Origin: Mactra quadrangularis
Lineage: Eukaryota > Mollusca > Bivalvia > Venerida > Mactridae
Length of the DNA: 64,000 nt
Assembly (NCBI GenBank): GCA_025267735.1
Contig: CM046307.1
Location: forward strand, 3,767,258 to 3,831,257
Reading direction: 5' to 3'
The notes under the pieces are model-generated. The model did no database searches. It saw nothing but the letters and a program-made list of their open reading frames with translations, and was not told the origin of the DNA. Position numbers and translations under genes: made by a program. Positions 12,877-25,000 of the stretch are shown one piece after another. The stretch's first letter is position 1, and the number at the start of each line of letters is the position of its first letter.

Positions 12877-13077
12877 ATAATTGGATGCGGTGTGCTGGGT
12901 GTTGGTGTATGGTTGTTAGTTAAAGAATTTAATACACGTGAGATGTCAGCTATCATGGGTTCTAGACTTATAGAAATGATAACTTATGGTCTGATAGCTG
13001 GGGGTGGGGCGGCTACTATACTAGCATTCTGTGGATGTTGTGGTACCATGAAACAAGAAAGATTTGTCCTAGGATTT
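12877..13077 (+). CDS. Tetraspanin 1 exon: TM1 (part), small loop, TM2
   Basis: This exon is 67 codons in phase 0 at both ends. Acceptor is tatttcag, donor gtaagt. It begins inside TM1 with IIGCGVLGVGVW and ends in TM2 with the conserved GCCG plus a basic turn (MKQER). Because it opens inside TM1 with an acceptor in front, a separate upstream coding exon must exist. A chance ATG in the exon is not the start codon. The tRNA-Ser-like SINE at 13131 lies only about 50 bases past the donor. Confidence 0.93.
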
Positions 13078-16000
13078 GTAAGTATTATCTCCCTTTGTTT
13101 ACTGCAGTCGGAGCATTAATATATTATAGGAGCGGGGCTTGGCCGAGTGGTTACGACGTTGGATTGATAACCATTGGATAGCCAGGTGTGCGTTGGTTCG
13201 AATCCCATTCAAAACCTATCCAGTTATTTCCTTGAGCATGAATCTTTATCCTACTAGTTCAATACTGGGGTACCATGCAGGAAGCGGACTCAAAAGTTAT
13301 CAATCTAAGTTGGATGAACTTGTTTCACAATCAAGCTACAATAAATTAGTATACCAATAATTATATTTTAGTCTGACTTTAAGACTTTACCCAACCTTTA
13401 TTCAGAGTAATGTCATAGTGGCGATTGCGTTCCCACTATTAAGGTCCATAGCGCAGTTGGTTGCTTACCGGGATTTCGAATCTATTTTCCAGAAGTAGAT
13501 GGATGCGGGTTCAAATACAATCGGGTCGTTTTTAACACTTCCTTGAGCATTTGACCACAATGCTATTACCGTACATTGTTTAGGTATATAAAAATATGGT
13601 ATCCGGCATCGTAGAAATGTAGGCGAGTATACTGGTTTTTGACAATGGTCCAGAAAAGCTAGGTTATCTACGCCGGTAGCATGAAAAAATGACTTTAATT
13701 TAAAAACTGGCTGGGTATGTCGGTACGAGGCTTCGATTGAAATCCAACGTGATCTTAAAAACAAAATACAGTGACAAGATTTGACCGAATACAAAATCCC
13801 TATTCTTTAGCTTCAAAATAAAAATAAATCTGTAATTATTGCACTTATTGTAAAATGAAGTCTTCGCAAATAACCATGATAAAACAGGGTTAAAATTTGA
13901 ATTGATATCGTGTGCCCTGTAATGATTGTGTAACAAGCAATATAAAGACAATGATCAGAGAATTGGTAGCTAAACAATAAAATTTTGATTAAATTGCACT
14001 CAAACAGTAAGTCACCGCACCGAACACACTCGCTAAATGGTTAGCGTTTTACTTGTCCGTGAAAGTACAAATACATTAATTGTCATTAAATATAAAATGA
14101 GGAAAATTTAAACTTTATCTCTGAAATAGTTTCTAGGGCAATTTTCATCCTACTGCTATATATATTCTGATACATTTCTTATTAAACAGCGTACCAGAAT
14201 GGTTGTTGTGGGAATAAGCAAATTTTTCTCGATTCATTGATACAAAACGTACATGAAGACATAGTTTAACAGAACGACGTCTGCCGGAATTATCCAAATT
14301 TTTGCTAGATTGGTACGAAACGTCTTAACTCCTCACTGCGGTTACGTCACGCGTTATTGATTTGATAAAGGGAGATAACCGCTGCGGGGGTTTGACAAAA
14401 CGTATCTGCGCACATTGTTTACCAAAGCGTCTTTTGCCGGAATAAACCGAGTTTTCCCGATTGATACAAAACGTATAGATCTGAGCATATTGTTAGAACG
14501 AATTCTGCCGGAATAAGCCAAACGTATCTGAGCACACTGTTGACTACAACGAATTGTGTCGGAATTAGCCGAGTTTTTCCCGACATTCACATACAAATAT
14601 ACAAGTAATTGTTGATTTGATGAAGTGTTAGTGGTAAAGTCAATGTAATGAAAGACCTGTTATAGTTCTGTGACAGTTTGTGGAGACAATTTTATGTTCT
14701 ACAAACATTTTATATTCTTTAAAGTTCATTTAAAGACCCATTATCAAAAGTAACACTGTTTTGGACTGCAAAGAAAAAGACATTTATCTATTTCACACAC
14801 CTCTAATGAACAAGATATTGTTTTTTAATAAGTGCAAATATTGAGTATGTTTCTGTTATTCATTGCATTTCAAAGTGAAAGTAGATCGAAACCGAGAGAG
14901 GATTTGGTTGTCAATACTTAAAACAAACGTTTTGATAACATTATGTTTTAAAAAAAGTAATTGCATTTTATAGTCTAAGTTTCATGCTTACGCGCGTTCA
15001 CGGACTTTACAGCTATTACCCCTGGTCATTGGGCTACTGGTATCTATCTATCAATCTCCCTGGGGAGTCTTTTAACTCCGCTTAGTGCAGCCGACACTTT
15101 GGCGCAACGGAATTATACCACCCTCGCAGGTACCCATTTACACCTGAAGCAATCGCAGGTAAATTTCTTGCTCAAGGAAATTAGCAGTGCCCCTGTTGGG
15201 GTTCGAACCCGGGACCTCTCGATCCCTAAGCGCGCGTCCTACCACTGGACTACTGCTCCTACTAAGATGAAAACAAAACTTACTCCGAATTACATTATTA
15301 AGTTTTAAAATTATTGTGGATCAGGCATATTGAATATTAGCATATAAATGCCTGTAGCGTACTCTTATAAATGTACCTTAAGTAACCTCATTTTTTTATA
15401 GAAATGGACACTTCATCGAACATAAATTAAGAGAGCAGAATGGTTTTAAATGGTTATTGTGTCTCTATTACATGTTATGTTTGATAACTTCGTGGTTGTT
15501 AAAGAGTTTTCAAGTCTACTGTAAATGAATTTATCTTCATATGGTGGCTTTAACCATTGTTGAAACTTCAGGAGATAAAAGCATCACCTCCAGTCCCGAC
15601 ATTGTCTTGTTACTATTAAAGCTGTTTATGTTTATGTTGGTGCCAAAATATATCTGCTGTAGTTTCCAGACGAAGTCTATATTTTACTTTTTTCTGTAGA
15701 AGTTTGATTCTTAATTACATATAAGCGTGTTAGAGGGGGGAGACTGTGGTAAAATTGTTTGCCACGAAAATAAGATTGCTGCGAAAATTAGTCTAACTCT
15801 GAACGTTGGATTAATGCGCTGTATCGAAATTTCCTTTATTTTCGTCACTGGTGACATGTAAAAGGTTCGTGAAATTGAATATTGCTTGAATAAATGGTAT
15901 ATATCTAATATTACGGTCACTGGCTGACATTCCAAAATAATTAATTTTGTTTCTGTGGTTGTTGTTAGTGCTATTGTTTTGATGTCGGTGGTATAGCACC

Positions 16001-19000
16001 ATGTGTTAACTGTTCAATTATATTACTGTTTTGGGAGCCAATATAATTTGCCTAAATTTGGAACTTAATATTGGTCCGATATAAACCGTATCATTGATAC
16101 ACTGATTCTAGACGCAACCGGATTTAACTGTTGTTAAAGTAATAACGTAATTGTATTTACAGTCTTGGCTGTACGTTGATGCACGTTCTCTGACTTTACA
16201 GCTATCAACTTTGGTCACTTTTGGTACTGGAACTTGTCAACATATTTCCCAAAGGAGTTTGTGTATCGTTTGTGTATATAAATATTGTGCAGTTGACAAA
16301 TGACCTTACATAATTTTACCATCCTCGAAAAGTTCCAATTACTCGTAGTTAAAGTCAAAAGTGAAAGGGTATTTTAAAGTCTGCGTCCATATGCATGTAC
16401 ATGTTCAGCCGACTTAACATTTTGTAAAGCATTTATATTCACAGTACTCGTTTACACTTGGAGTGAAACAACTGTAGGTAAATTTCGTGGTCAAGGAAAT
16501 TTGTAGTGCACCTAGTGAGGTTCGGAACTCGGTACCTCTCGATCCCTTGCGCTTCTACCTCGGTACCACTGCTTCTATCTACCTGAAGCAATCGCAGATG
16601 CACGTTTAGTTTAAGACAATAACCAGCGCTTGATATTTAATACTTTTCTTTAGTTTTATTCTTTCTCGTACTCTAAGTTCACCAACTTTGATAACCTTGA
16701 AAACCTAGAGAGATGACATTGGTTTTCTCAAGAACACCTGTGCATATACTCAGAGTACTTATTTTGCGTGTTGCATTAGGTTTGTGGAAATTACTTTTTC
16801 ATATGAAAGCCGATTTCTATTTACTTAGATGATATTGTAATATTTCGTAGGTTAGTTAATTAACAAAACATTTAAGTTACTTAAATGTCACGTTATGCAA
16901 AATCACATAGCTAGTGTCCGTTATATGTCTTTACATTAATTTCTCATCGATAAGTTACAGTGACTGTTGCCGTTCCTGATATGTTTACTTATACATTTTT
17001 TTGTTTGTTTGTTTTAGTTTTTTTTGTTGGGTTTAACGCCGTAGCAACACATATAAGGTCATATAACGACGGTCAGTCAACCTACTCACTCCTCCCGGAA
17101 AGGCTAAATCTCTGGATTTAGCTGTTAACCGACTACTAAGCACATACTTTCATCAGTGACTGACAACTCCCTTCATAATTAAAAATCATTGATAGGAGGG
17201 ATAATGGCCGTAGAAATACACATTTTGTAACCAAGACAAAGTGAATGATGATAGAACTGACTAATTTATCCTGATTTTAATATGAACGTTTTATGTATAA
17301 TTTATTTAGTTTCATTGATAAAAAAAACTACAGTATATTAAACACTGCACAGTCTGGTCGCACTGTACATAGCAACTAAAATAATAGTTTTGTGGTCAAA
17401 GAAAACAATACGATGGGTTTATATAAGGATATTAACTCGATCGAAGTAACTGCTCAGTCACACTAGCACAATCCATGTTGTACGCATAAACCTTCAGACG
17501 GCATTTTTTTCTGTTTTGGCGTTTAGTTGTACACCGGTGTCAATCCGCTCCATAGGAATAAATTATTAGCTGACTTCGACTAGAACTTTAACTTTGAAAG
17601 TTAAGGTCCCAGAAAGACATTTCAGTTGAAAAACGTTCTTCTATTAGTTTTCAGTCATGTGTTGCCAAACACTTACCCTAACCCTCACCATCTTTGAACC
17701 GAGTTCGGTACCAGGATCGGCAGTCACATACGGGCTCGGGAACAGAATCGGTAGAGTCAGCTACAGCTAACATGTTTAACTATATACAAAAATGTATAAA
17801 CAATAAAACTAGTTTATATAATAAAAGAGTACATGTAGCATTGTATCAGAAATTTATTCTTCTCTGCCTATATTGTACGTACGTTGAGAAAGTAAAGTAG
17901 AAAGTTTGTAGAACGACACGAGCATCGATTTGTTACAAAATATTGATCTAGACCGTCGCAGAGAAATTAATAAAATAAATCCAGGAAAAAAAAGTTTATC
18001 AGTAATTTTGATAAAAATAAACCAGGACATTTTGTCTGTAAGTCTGTAGAGTATTGAAACATTTTACCCTGATTTCTTATCTTAACTAAGTATATTGATG
18101 TCTGTTTTTATACAGAAAATTTAATTCAATTGTATAATATTAGTTCACGACTTATCACTGGGTTTCAATTAGGAATAAGATCTATCAACAATCTCAAGTC
18201 GATAATAAAAATATGTTATTTCAACCTCTGTATTGTTGATATTTGCATAGTGATAGTCGACTTTGTAGGGACTGATAATATATATACAGTGAAAGTTCGA
18301 TAACTTAAACTCGACTATTTCAAATTACCCGGACGTGTCGATCATTTCACTTGACACCAATCTATTTCCTATATTCATCTATGCTCCAGAGACACTAGAA
18401 AACTATTGTATATACATGTCCCATCTAACCAGATTTCGTGGACTATGTCTGTACAAGTTCCGGCCTACTTCGTCATAAGGAGAGAACACCCTGTCTTAAA
18501 ACGGAGGTAACTCCACTCTGTTGTCAAACTATGTTATATACATGTATAAATATTACAATGATAATTTGAACTTGTGACCTGTAGCGGCCAGAAACCGAAC
18601 AAAGGTGACTTGAGTATAAAAACTATTTTTTAGCCACTGGACATTGGCTCCTACTTCGTGGAACATCGATACATACCTTTGAGTTATGAACAAGTAGCCC
18701 ATCCCATACGTATTAACACAACAACAATAAAGTATGTTTTAACTCATAGAGACATTTATGAGAGTACTGCCCATCCCTCTGACATGACTACAGTCTGTAT
18801 GTCACGCAAGAAACTTCAAAGATTGATTTGCAGCAAACATGTTGTTTTTCATGGTCGGGGGGGGGGGGAGACGTTTCTGTGGGATAGTGGTAATTATTTG
18901 GTAATTGTTTCTATTTTTATATTTTCAGTATGGTACAGTATTGACATTAGTACTGATTACATTATGTGTTGGGTTTGGTGTCAGTTTTATTTTTAAAGAT

Positions 19001-22000
19001 GAGGTAAGCCTAATTGTGTACATTTTTGTATTATTATTTGAATGTATATACATTGCTTATTGATACATGATGTGCTTCATTGAGAACTTTTTAATGATTG
19101 TGGGCCTCCTCTCAAGAATTGCACGGCGTTATTTTTCATCTCTGGCTGCGTCACGCAATAACTAGTGTAAATGTAAATATACAATCAACAAGTACTATGT
19201 ATTTTATATTGCGTACTTTAGGCACTAATTTTGTAGTTTTGATAAAAGTTTTCGTGTGTCTTAAAAACAAATAAAAACTAATCTCAAAAGTAATAATTCT
19301 CATCTTGGTAGTTTAAGTTTTAGGGCAAGTAAATTTGATATAACGAAATTATTGTTCAATGTTCATGAATCGGCGACAAATTTTACTGAGAGTCAAGAAA
19401 GATAACTGCGTAAATATTGTACATAGTAGTGTAGAGGTTACTTCCCTTTGACATTATTTTCTCGTTTAAAATACCGAGTAATAAATTGTTATACACGTAG
19501 TATCTTAGTATAATAGTAGTGTTTGCATCTTTTTGCAGAACTTCATGCTGCAAGTGAGGTCAAAGGTAGATTATTTCTGGATATACCATCAATCATAAAC
19601 GATTAGCTTTTCTGTTTACAGAAATTCTTCATTTTGAAAATTGTGCACATTTGCATACCTTTAAACTTTTGAATTTTTAATTCTCACTTTTGCAGCATGA
19701 GAGCCACGCTTTTTTTGATACTGTAAATCATGATTTCACTCACATTGACATTACATATAGAAGCGAAGCGCACACCTCACAACAGTATCTTTAATTGTAT
19801 TGCATTTTGGAATATGTTGTTATTTTTTTGTTAAAATATATCAAAATCCACACTCCTCTGAATTGAGTTTAATTTTCCTGGCCCTTTATGTTACAGTATT
19901 GTTAATTCATGAATTTCTAAGAATTATTTTCCATTCCTTCATAGACAAGCTCAAATGTCTAAAATATAGATTATTTTAGATATTTCGTACTTAGAATAAA
20001 AAATAATAATGTTTATTTAAACTTTTATTTCAATATAACTTTAAGTACCTAGATTAAAATTTGGTCACATCTTTAATAATTCATTAATAACTAAGTGTAT
20101 TTGACATCTTTCTGCCTGTCTTCTACACTGCATTCATTTGATAAGAAATTAATAAACTGTAGCCTATAACACGGAAACCAGGAATGTTTAAAGCATGTTG
20201 CATGAATTTAAAGTTAGAGAAATTTAAAATAGAGTTGTCTCCCATGCAATAAATGTTCATGTATTTTGTAATTATAAGTATTCCACTAGTATATGATGTC
20301 AGAAACTACTTGAACTGTTGTTTTTCATTTTATAAAGCCAGAGGTGTTCCACTTTTTTAAGTTTAAACATATTTTTTCTCAGAATATTACAACTAGATTA
20401 CAAAAAGATATATAGAGTAGAACCGGGTAATATTGGACACTCTCGGTCTTGTTTGTTCCTGATTTGCTTATCACTTGTGGTATCTATATAATTAACGGCA
20501 TTCAGGTTACTGTACAAACTGAACCGGAGACCAGCTACAAAATATTCATTTTCTATGGCAGTAATGCATTGAAATGGTCTGTTTTTACATTGCAATCAAT
20601 GTCGTGTAGTATCGGACGGGTTGAGTGTAGTATCGGACATTCCTGAGGGCTTGTATCGGACACAAAATAGATCATTGGGGTTCATCAAACTGTTATGTTG
20701 TTTAAAAAATTATTACTCATACAACAATTAGATCTAATGTAACTAGGCAGTAACCTGTATGCCGCGAATTATATAGTTATATAACCGATACGCACGTCGG
20801 GAACAAACAACACCAAGAGTGTACGATATTACCCGCTCCTTCTCTATTGTATATTGAAAAGAGAGCACTGTATGTTGCACCCCAAACATCCAATCAAAAA
20901 CTTTGTTATAAAAGTGCTTGCAGTATTTTGATGATGTCAGAATAGAAGGCTTGGGTTAATGTTCTTACGAATCTAATCGTTATTGTCTATAATATTAACA
21001 ATTTTTAGAATTGTGAGCAATTCAAGTTTGTGTCCGGAGAACCCTGCATGTCTGATGATACCCGGTTCTACTCTATAGGTTGTACCTATTTAACTCTTCA
21101 TTTTAAGTATGTCAGCAACCAGACAGCTGTGTAATTCAGATTTTAAACACTTTTGTCATTTTGATCGTACAAACAGATGTAAGTTAAAGACTATTTAGTG
21201 TTATTGCTTTGATAAGTGACCTATGCATGAAAGTTTTCAGGCCTGGCCCTAAAGTTCTAAGTTGATTCCGTGACGTAAGAGGTACTAAAATCATGAAATA
21301 CAGGATTTTGAAAATTTTCAATTTGTACCCATGATGATGTTTTTTGTTCATGTGTATTTTACCAGATAGCACAAGATATAAAGAAGAAATTTGAGACAAC
21401 GATATTATATAACTATGGTAATGATGTACAGAGAAATTCTACTAATAAATTAATTACAGATGCCTGGGATTCTATGCAATCTTCGGTAAGTATTAGTAAA
21501 ATTCAATCAATTAGTCTAGTTTGCATACAATGGCATGCTCACATTTTTTACAGCTTTTATCCCTGCTCTTCAGGATTTTTGGTTTGTATCTAACTATCTA
21601 TAGGTGTCATTGTATATTCTATATATATATATAATATTGATATTTTTATTAGTAATTGTAAAATTAAATGAAACCATCATCAATTGTCATATCAACATGG
21701 GTGAGTAATGGAATTGCTTCATCATTTTTTTAAGGAAAATAGCTTTGTCCCTTTGATATTTGACATTGATTGTCCTGCTTGGAATAGAAGTCAAAAACTC
21801 TTTGTGGAGGAGAAAACATGCGCTGGTAATACATAGACCAGCATGTTTCAAGGAACAGTTAACCTTATAGAAGTTATGACTGAGTTCGGCTGAGTGGTTA
21901 TGGCTTTGAATTGGTAATCACTGGAAAGTCTATTCTGTACATCTCTATTTTCCCATTCTCATTCCCAGAGTGTAGTAGGATTATTGAGAATCCTACTAGT

Positions 22001-25000
22001 CTCTGGGTACGAGAATGTATTTTCCATAAGGGTCTCACATTCATTCTTCCAATTTTCCAAATGGGTCACACGTCATAAGTTTGTTGTTGTTTATTTCAGC
22101 TTGGCTGTTGTGGAGCATATGGTGATGTTAATAGTGCATATTCCTGGGGTTTATATAAAACACAGAGTCTGTGGTACAAGAAATACAAACCTGACGGTAA
22201 AAGTAGGTGCATGCTTTAGTTCTAACATTGTATAATGCTTCAAAACAGATGTCTACAAGATAGTGAAACTCTACAAAACCTTGACATAAAAACACAATTT
22301 GAAAACTTTTTAACTTCTTAATAATAAAGATATTTCATATATCCAATACAAGATATGCTGAAAATTTGATTATAATGTCTCCAATTCCCTGTGTAAGTGT
22401 TTACACATAGACATTTGCAGACTGGCTAATAGGAATTAGTCTTCATGCTATGTCAAACAGATATATTGAATTACGATTCTTTGCACCAAAATATATGTCT
22501 GATCTTTGGTGTGGCTGAATGTCCGACAGATTCAATGTTAAATAGTTACTTTTTACCTTTTGTGAAGTCTGCACTTTAATACATTGTGAACTCACCAATT
22601 GTTCACTACTCATTCAATTTTAACATTAGATAATTTATTAATATTACAAAACAAAATAACTGAAAACTATTTTGTGTGTTTAGATTTTTCACTTTAAATT
22701 TCAGTAGGACTTATGAAAAATAAAAATTCTGTTTTGAAGCAACTTTAGTAAAACCTATATTAACTTGAAACTATATCATGGAGCATGTGGTTGACTTGAT
22801 TATTTGAGGTGTAAGGGAAATAACTCTTGTATGTTGCCAATTTACCATTTAGATTGCAGTGATCTCCCTTTGCTTGTATTGATATGAGGCTGCATGGAAT
22901 GTTTAATACTCAGAAAACAGAAAAGACATAATTATTTTTCAATTTTTATAACTGGTTGTGGTGAATATTACTAATAACTTGTATGCATTCAATGCCATGG
23001 AAGTGATTTACCCCAGCTTGCTATTTCATATTAATGTTGTCTGATAACGGTTGTTTTAAATTTTTAGATAAGGGGATTTTAGTTGTTTGTTTATCAATAA
23101 CAGTCATTACCTTAATTTTTTTTTGATCTCTACCCTGATTTATGATGTTAAATAGTAGGCTAACATATGTACTTGTCAACTAGCTCAAACATATGCAACA
23201 ACTAAATTTTACCAGCCCAAATTGTCTTAAATTTGCTTGACCTCTAGCCTGATTTTTAATGTTAAATTATAAAAATAGTGAAGTATGAACTTGTCAACTA
23301 GCTCAAACATATGCAACAACTAATTTTCACTAGCCTAAACTAATATTCACAAAGTTTAGAACTTTAGGCTTGTAGGTTAAGGCAATGACAGCTATTATCA
23401 AATTATCAAAATTAATTTTGTTAATACAATTTATATCCTATTCTTTGCATGTCATGCTGAGTGTCTTTGGTTGTTTGAGGACTCTTGTTTACCAAAGTAA
23501 GGACCATGCCTAGATATTAATATGATGTACTATCTATGCATAAAACCCTGTTAAATAACTATTGTTAGTAATAATGCTAATAGTTGATTGTGCTGTATGA
23601 ATATACTTGCTCAAACTTGCCTGTATAAGTCTGGCTGTAACCTACACCCTTTTTGTAAATGCTGGAAACTTGTACTGATTGAAAAGCAGAGATGGAAATG
23701 AATGACATAGAAATGTTCTGTATTTACATCTAACTTAATCATGAAATTCAAATTTATTAAAATGTAATTTATGTTTTTTGACTTAATTTTGACTTAACTG
23801 AGACTTGATATTATTATTTCAATGCATACATTTCAAATTTTATTTCTCCATTAAACTTGATTTAATATATCATGCTTCCTGAATATTTTTTTTTAAAATT
23901 GTATCTTTTCATACCATCATAAGTAAAGACAATACAAAATTTATCTTGTCCAGAAGAATAAGTATGATTTGCAGCCAAAATTTGCACTTCCACATGTGCA
24001 AAGGTATGCCTGAGAGTAGCTTTGCCATTTTAAACAGAGTAAACACATTTATTGAACTGTCTTTATTGAAAGTTCATTTTAACTGTGACAAAGTTGATCT
24101 TTCCAAGTTTGAAGACCTCTGGCATAAACATGGCTAGTTCACTAGACTTTTTATAATTTGTAATAGAAGAATGAGTAACATACATGCTACTGTGCTAGCC
24201 CCAGAAAAAAACTTGAGTGCTGGTAAAGGCTCCGGTAAGCTAGGTTAGGTGAACTGGCTACAATAAATGACCATAATCATGCTGACACAATGCCACACCC
24301 AATAAATAACTAAATAAAATCACACTACAAAGTTGTTCTCTGTTTGCTAAAACTAATACTTATATTACCATTTTTGTTTATAGTTTATGTACCAGAAAGT
24401 TGTTGTGTTGATGGTGAAAGTCGTATAATATGTCAGGGTGATAATGATAGATATGATGGTCCACCGGTGTATGGACCACCTAATTATGAAGTGAGAACAC
24501 ATAAAGACAATCCTGCATTACATACTGTAGTAAGTACAACAGATAGTATAATATTGTATTATAAAACTGAAATAAGAGGAGAAGTTGCTTTTGGCTCAGT
24601 AGCGCTACATTTATCATCAGTAGGGGCATCTGATTGGTTGCATAGGTGATCTTCTCTCTTACTGTACACTGTATATACATTTGAGCCGCGTCTTGCGATT
24701 TTGGGTCTTAGTGACATCAAAGCTTAATGTCATAAATGACGTCAAGGGTTGCGCCATATTTATTCAACCCAGAAGTGATCTAGACTTTATTTACAACTGT
24801 CTAGGACGTAACATCAAAATGGTCAAACGTGGACGTCACAGATATATATACCTCACGTCACTAAATTTATTACAAAACCAAAAGTACACATCCAATACAC
24901 AAATGTTTGGTATCAATGAAAAGAAGAAAGAGTCAGCTTTCATTTCATGTAAAAATCTCACAATCGCCAGAAATGTCAGACTGTGCTCATATATATATAC

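Noticed and set aside
13131..13210. tRNA-Ser gene
   Set aside because: Stem pairing is incomplete and the same head recurs five more times with a common body, so it is a SINE.
18658..18996. 112-codon frame covering the TM3 exon
   Set aside because: Only 18929-19003 is exon; the rest includes a poly-G tract and the polypyrimidine/acceptor region.
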